DNA of 64,000 bases from Glo-17 sp964637835 (lineage in GTDB: Bacteria; Krumholzibacteriota; Krumholzibacteriia; LZORAL124-64-63), in NCBI GenBank assembly GCA_964637835.1, contig CAZWYF010000009.1, positions 1-64,000 of the forward strand, written 5' to 3'. The translations under genes were made by a program, and so were the position numbers. Positions 60,609 through 64,000 of this stretch are shown here, piece after piece (within the stretch, counting starts at the first letter, position 1; every line of letters starts with the position of its first letter). The notes under the pieces were generated by a model, which worked only from the letters and a program-made list of their open reading frames with translations, ran no database searches and was not told the origin of the DNA.

Positions 60609-62069
60609 TTGGCCGCCGCTCGCAAGGGACGCACCCGCAGACCGTCACGCCGCCGGGGAGCACCGCGCGCCTGGTCCTGGATCCTCGGCCTGGGGGCGGT
60701 CGCGGCCATCGCCGGCATCGGCGCGGTGGTCTGGTCACGCACCGACACCGGCCAGGCCGCGCTCCTGAATCTGGGCGCCGCGGGCCTCTACGACGAGGTC
60801 CAGGTCCGTCTGGAGCACGTCCTGGTGCCGGCGCTTCCCGCCTTCGAGCCCGGTCCCGCCACCGGGGTCGATCAGCCCGACGCCCACGACTGGCCCCTGC
60901 CCTCGGTGGGGCCCACCGCCCACGTCCACTGCCGCGTGGTCCCGGTCGCCGATGATGCCGCCTGGTGGCAGGTGCAGGATCGCGTCGCCACCGCGGTGGC
61001 CGCCGCGGGGGGCGCCGTGCTGTGGGGAGAACGCCTGCCGCGCGGCAGCGGCCGCCGTCATGCCGCGCCGCACGAGGAACGCGATCTGCTCCGCCTGGAC
61101 CTGGGCGTCCCCGGCCGCGCCACCCACACCCTCGTGCTCTACCGTGCGGGCACCGCGCGCCCGCAGGTGCGCTGGGGCGGCGACCCGGCCGCCAGCGCCT
61201 GGCAGACCCTCTCGCGAGCGGTGAGCGGCCGGCCGGTGGTGGCCCTGGTCATCGACGACTGGGGCTACCGGCGCGACCGGACCACCGCCGGCCTGCTGGC
61301 CCTCGAGGCCCCGCTGACCATGGCCGTCCTGCCGGGCCTGGCCTACTCGCGGCGGTATGCCCTGGAGGGCACGCCGCTGGCGCTGCCGCCGGAGTCGCTG
61401 ACCGCCGCCGCGGCGCGCACGGACCAGGGCGCCGCCACGGACGCCACCGCCGCACGCCTGGCGGCCGGCTGTCCGGTGAGCCTGGGCGTCGGCCCGGCCA
61501 CCACCGAGCTGTCGTCGCGCCGGCGGGAGATCCTGCTGCACCTGCCCATGGAGCCGCAGGGCTATCCCGAGGTGGATCCGGGACCGGACGCCGTGCTGGT
61601 GGGCATGCCGCGCCAGGGCATCGCCGAGCGGCTCGCCGACGCCCTCGCCTCCCTGCCCAACGTCCGTGGCGTCAACAATCACATGGGCAGCGCCGCCACC
61701 AGCGATCCGGCCACCATGGACGCCCTGATGGCCGAGCTGCGCGCGCGCGATCTGATCTTCCTCGACAGCCTCACCTCGGCCCGCTCGGTGGCCTACGACC
61801 GTGCCCGGGCGGCCGGCGTGCCGGCGGCGCGCAATCGCATCTTCCTGGACGCCGATCACCAGGACCACGCCAAGATCCGCCGGCGGCTCGCGCGCCTGGT
61901 GGAGGCGGCGCGCTCGGGCGGGTTCGCCGTGGGGATCGGCCATCCACACCCCGCCACCCTGGACGTCCTGCGGGCCGAGCTGCCGCGCCTGCGGGCGGAG
62001 GGCGTGCATCTGGTCACGCTGTCGGAACTGCTGGCCTTGCAGGCCTCCCGGGCCGGCGGGGGGGCCTGA
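60609..62069 (+). CDS. divergent polysaccharide deacetylase family protein (YibQ-like)
   Basis: A 486-residue protein with a basic N-terminus and one membrane helix at about residues 24-43 (WILGLGAVAAIAGIGAVVW), so it is anchored with its bulk outside the cytoplasm. The domain from about 210 reads VVALVIDDWGYRRD, LTMAVLPGLAYS, LLHLPMEPQGYPE, VRGVNNHMGSAAT, LDSLTSARSVAYDRARAAGV and GFAVGIGHPHPATLDVL. These are the marks of the divergent polysaccharide deacetylase family. The activity of this family is not well known. The TTG start has GGGGGAGGG just upstream. Confidence 0.85.
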   Translation: MAAARKGRTRRPSRRRGAPRAWSWILGLGAVAAIAGIGAVVWSRTDTGQAALLNLGAAGLYDEVQVRLEHVLVPALPAFEPGPATGVDQPDAHDWPLPSVGPTAHVHCRVVPVADDAAWWQVQDRVATAVAAAGGAVLWGERLPRGSGRRHAAPHEERDLLRLDLGVPGRATHTLVLYRAGTARPQVRWGGDPAASAWQTLSRAVSGRPVVALVIDDWGYRRDRTTAGLLALEAPLTMAVLPGLAYSRRYALEGTPLALPPESLTAAAARTDQGAATDATAARLAAGCPVSLGVGPATTELSSRRREILLHLPMEPQGYPEVDPGPDAVLVGMPRQGIAERLADALASLPNVRGVNNHMGSAATSDPATMDALMAELRARDLIFLDSLTSARSVAYDRARAAGVPAARNRIFLDADHQDHAKIRRRLARLVEAARSGGFAVGIGHPHPATLDVLRAELPRLRAEGVHLVTLSELLALQASRAGGGA

Positions 62070-62077
62070 TCGAGCGC

Positions 62078-62106
62078 TGGCATCGCCGGGGGCCGTGTGT
62101 TATCAT
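62078..62106 (+). promoter_or_regulatory. candidate promoter of secD
   Basis: TATCAT at 62101-62106 is preceded by TGT, giving an extended -10. TGGCAT at 62078-62083 is a weak -35 at 17 bases. The same TGnTATCAT arrangement occurs at 59724-59732. Confidence 0.45.
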
Positions 62107-62124
62107 GGCCTCCGGCATTTTTTC

Positions 62125-62176
62125 GGCGCGGCCCGGCCGTCAGCGGTCGGGCGCTCTCGCGCCGGGTCGTTTTTTT
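62125..62176 (+). terminator. intrinsic terminator or attenuator in the secD leader
   Basis: An inner stem GCCCGGCCG (62131-62139) with CGGTCGGGC (62144-62152) is enclosed by GGCGCG (62125-62130) with CGCGCC (62158-62163). Seven T follow at 62170-62176. It is the only clear hairpin-plus-T-tract in the window, and it lies downstream of the secD promoter candidate and upstream of the gene. Confidence 0.65.
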
Positions 62177-62229
62177 GTGCCCCGGGGCCGGCCCACGGTC
62201 CCGGATCTGTCGGTCCCAGGAGTTGCGTC

Positions 62230-63984
62230 ATGAATCGATCGTTGCAGATCAGGGCGGCCATCTGCGCTGTCGTCCTCCTGCTGTCGGTGTACCTGCTGTA
62301 CCCCACGTACAAGGCCTGGTCCTTCACCGAGGCCGATCGCGAGGCGGCGCTCACCGATCCGCAGCTGGCCGAGGAGATCGAGAACGCCGAGGAGGGCGCC
62401 ATCCGCCTCGGCCTCGACCTGCAGGGCGGCATGTACCTGGTGCTCGAGGTGGACACCGAGGGCATGAGCCCCGAGCAGGCCGACGATGCCCGGGCGCGCG
62501 TGCGCGAGATCCTCGCCAACCGCGTCAACCAGTTCGGCGTCAGCGAGCCCGTGATCCAGCTGGTGGGCGAGAATCGCATCATCGTGCAGCTGCCCGGCCT
62601 GCAGGATCCCCAGCGGGCCAAGAACCTCATCGGCAGCACGGCGCGACTGGAGTTCCGCCTGCTGGCCGAGCCGGCCGCTGCCGAGGCCGCCATCAGCCGC
62701 CTGGACCAGGCCTTCCAGGGCACCCGCTTCGCCGGCGTGGATGAGGCCCCCGCCGCGGCGGAGGTTCCCGAGCTGGCCACCGAGGAGGACGCGCTGCTCG
62801 ATCCGGGCGCCGAGGCCGATACCCTCGCCGCCGCCGAGGAGGACACCGCCGACGCCGACGACCCCTTCGGCGATCTGCCCGATCCCGAGGAACTCGCCGC
62901 CGCCAGCGACGACGAGGCGGCCCAGGACGCGCTCCGCGAGGAGTATCCCTTCTCGGCCAACCTGGTGCCCACGCCCTTTCCCTACTTCCTGGTGCTGCAG
63001 GAGGAGGTGCCCCGCGTGCAGGCCATGCTCGAGGCCCCCGAGGCGCGGGTGATCGGCCGCGATGTCGAGCTGGCGCTGGGCATGGATCTCGAACAGCTGC
63101 AGGACGGCCGCTTCGGCCGCTACCTCTACCCGGTGCGCAGCGAGGTGGCCCTCACCGGCGACCGCCTGACCCAGGCCCGCGAGCGGCCCGACCCCAACCA
63201 GCCAGGCAACTGGGTGGTGGCCTTCGAGCTGGATCGCAAGGGCGCCCGGCAGTTCGCCAAGGTGACCGGCGACAACGTGGGCGGCTACCTGGCCATCATC
63301 CTCGACGGCCAGGTCAAGAGCGCGCCGACCATCAACGGCCGCATCCCCGGCGGCTCGGGGCAGATCGAGAGCTTCGCCGCGCCCGAGGCCGCGGATCTGG
63401 CGCTCCTGCTGCGCGCCGGCGCCCTGCCGGCCGATGTCCGGATCGCCGAGGAGCGGACGGTGGGCCCGAGCCTGGGGTCGGACTCCATCCGCCAGGGCCT
63501 GCAGGCCATGCTCTGGGGCTCGGTGCTGGTGATCATCTTCATGCTCATCTACTACCGCAGCTCCGGCGTGATCACCGACATCGCCCTGATCAGCAACATC
63601 GTGATCCTCATGGCGGTGCTGGCCCAGTTCGGCCTGGTGCTCACCCTGCCGGGCATCGCGGGCGTGATCCTGACGGTGGGCATGGCCGTGGACGCCAACG
63701 TGCTGATCAACGAGCGCGTGCGCGAGGAGCTGCGCAAGGCCAAGACCGTGCGCGCGGCGGTGCAGTCGGGCTACCAGAACGCCACCCGCACCATCCTCGA
63801 CGCCAACATCACCACCCTGATCGTGGGCCTGGTCCTGTGGAACTTCGGCACCGGCCCGGTGCTGGGCTTCGCCGTCACCCTGTGCCTCGGCATCCTGACC
63901 AGCATGTTCACCGCCCTGGTGCTCACGCGCGTGATCATGGAATGGATCAACCGCAACAAGGGCCATCAGAAGGTCAGCATCTGA
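62230..63984 (+). CDS. secD: protein translocase subunit SecD
   Basis: A membrane subunit that uses the proton gradient to help pull proteins through SecYEG. It has 584 residues. The first helix is at 7-27. LGLDLQGGMYLVLEVD opens the first periplasmic domain, and NRVNQFGVSEPVIQLVGENRIIVQLPG follows. After the P1 head come ALPADVRIAEERTVGPSLGSDSIRQG and five more helices, with GMAVDANVLINERVREEL, the key helix-4 Asp motif. Residues about 184-238 form an unusually acidic Ala/Asp/Glu insertion. CAGGAG lies seven bases before the ATG. secF probably follows beyond the window. Confidence 0.96.
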   Translation: MNRSLQIRAAICAVVLLLSVYLLYPTYKAWSFTEADREAALTDPQLAEEIENAEEGAIRLGLDLQGGMYLVLEVDTEGMSPEQADDARARVREILANRVNQFGVSEPVIQLVGENRIIVQLPGLQDPQRAKNLIGSTARLEFRLLAEPAAAEAAISRLDQAFQGTRFAGVDEAPAAAEVPELATEEDALLDPGAEADTLAAAEEDTADADDPFGDLPDPEELAAASDDEAAQDALREEYPFSANLVPTPFPYFLVLQEEVPRVQAMLEAPEARVIGRDVELALGMDLEQLQDGRFGRYLYPVRSEVALTGDRLTQARERPDPNQPGNWVVAFELDRKGARQFAKVTGDNVGGYLAIILDGQVKSAPTINGRIPGGSGQIESFAAPEAADLALLLRAGALPADVRIAEERTVGPSLGSDSIRQGLQAMLWGSVLVIIFMLIYYRSSGVITDIALISNIVILMAVLAQFGLVLTLPGIAGVILTVGMAVDANVLINERVREELRKAKTVRAAVQSGYQNATRTILDANITTLIVGLVLWNFGTGPVLGFAVTLCLGILTSMFTALVLTRVIMEWINRNKGHQKVSI

Positions 63985-64000
63985 CCCGCCGGGTCGGAGC

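Overview
The window is about 70% GC DNA from a Gram-negative (two-membrane) bacterium, almost certainly a metagenome-assembled scaffold. It carries seven runs of exactly 100 N. Outer-membrane features are frequent: EnvC, SurA, an RND pump with its adaptor, a beta-barrel protein ending in Phe, and many lipoproteins. The gene mix resembles FCB-superphylum lineages such as Krumholzibacteriota or Eisenbacteria: three-domain NifU used outside nitrogen fixation, BatA-type von Willebrand proteins, 6-bladed beta-propeller proteins, RicT, and a two-subunit pyruvate dehydrogenase E1. That placement is an inference from gene content. No rRNA, tRNA, CRISPR array, prophage or insertion sequence was seen.

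Layout. 1-3.1 kb: the 3' part of polX, an MBL-fold hydrolase, a DUF2267 protein and a decayed chromate transporter. 3.2-9.3 kb: an aldo/keto reductase facing a four-gene pyruvate dehydrogenase operon (E1alpha, E1beta, E2, E3). 9.5-14.1 kb: an RND pump and its lipoprotein adaptor. 14.2-19.2 kb: two secreted beta-propeller paralogs and a secreted TPR protein. 19.3-22.4 kb: an exported amidohydrolase and a PhzF-like protein. 22.6-26.6 kb: ackA, pta, an IscR-like Rrf2 regulator and nadE. 26.7-31 kb: adenosine deaminase, a phosphofructokinase with a PPi-type active site, and a membrane glycosyltransferase. 31.2-36.7 kb: a PP2C/SpoIIE phosphatase divergent from a moxR-DUF58-batA operon. 36.8-39 kb: nifU-nifS behind a promoter with a palindromic operator candidate. 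39.1-47.7 kb: a lipoprotein, mfd and two parvulin chaperones. 47.8-52.5 kb: a TPR glycosyltransferase convergent on that block, then ftsE-ftsX-envC. 52.5-59.7 kb: holB-ricT-tatD-ksgA, an outer-membrane barrel and a lipoprotein. 59.9-64 kb: a second lipoprotein, a YibQ-like deacetylase and secD; secF presumably follows.

Metabolic logic: glycolytic flux through a probably PPi-linked PFK, pyruvate to acetyl-CoA by PDH, and acetyl-CoA to acetate plus ATP by Pta-AckA. Fe-S assembly by NifU/NifS may be controlled by the Fe-S-liganding Rrf2 protein. Envelope genes (FtsEX-EnvC, SurA-like chaperones, SecD, the RND pump) fill most of the rest.

Assembly caution: three of the seven N runs are flanked by an identical 55-bp sequence on both sides, and a fourth by an identical 24-bp sequence. 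Collapsing the duplicate restores the reading frame of the adaptor, holB and amidohydrolase genes. These gaps therefore look like unresolved contig overlaps, not missing DNA. No gene-free stretch exceeds 300 bases.
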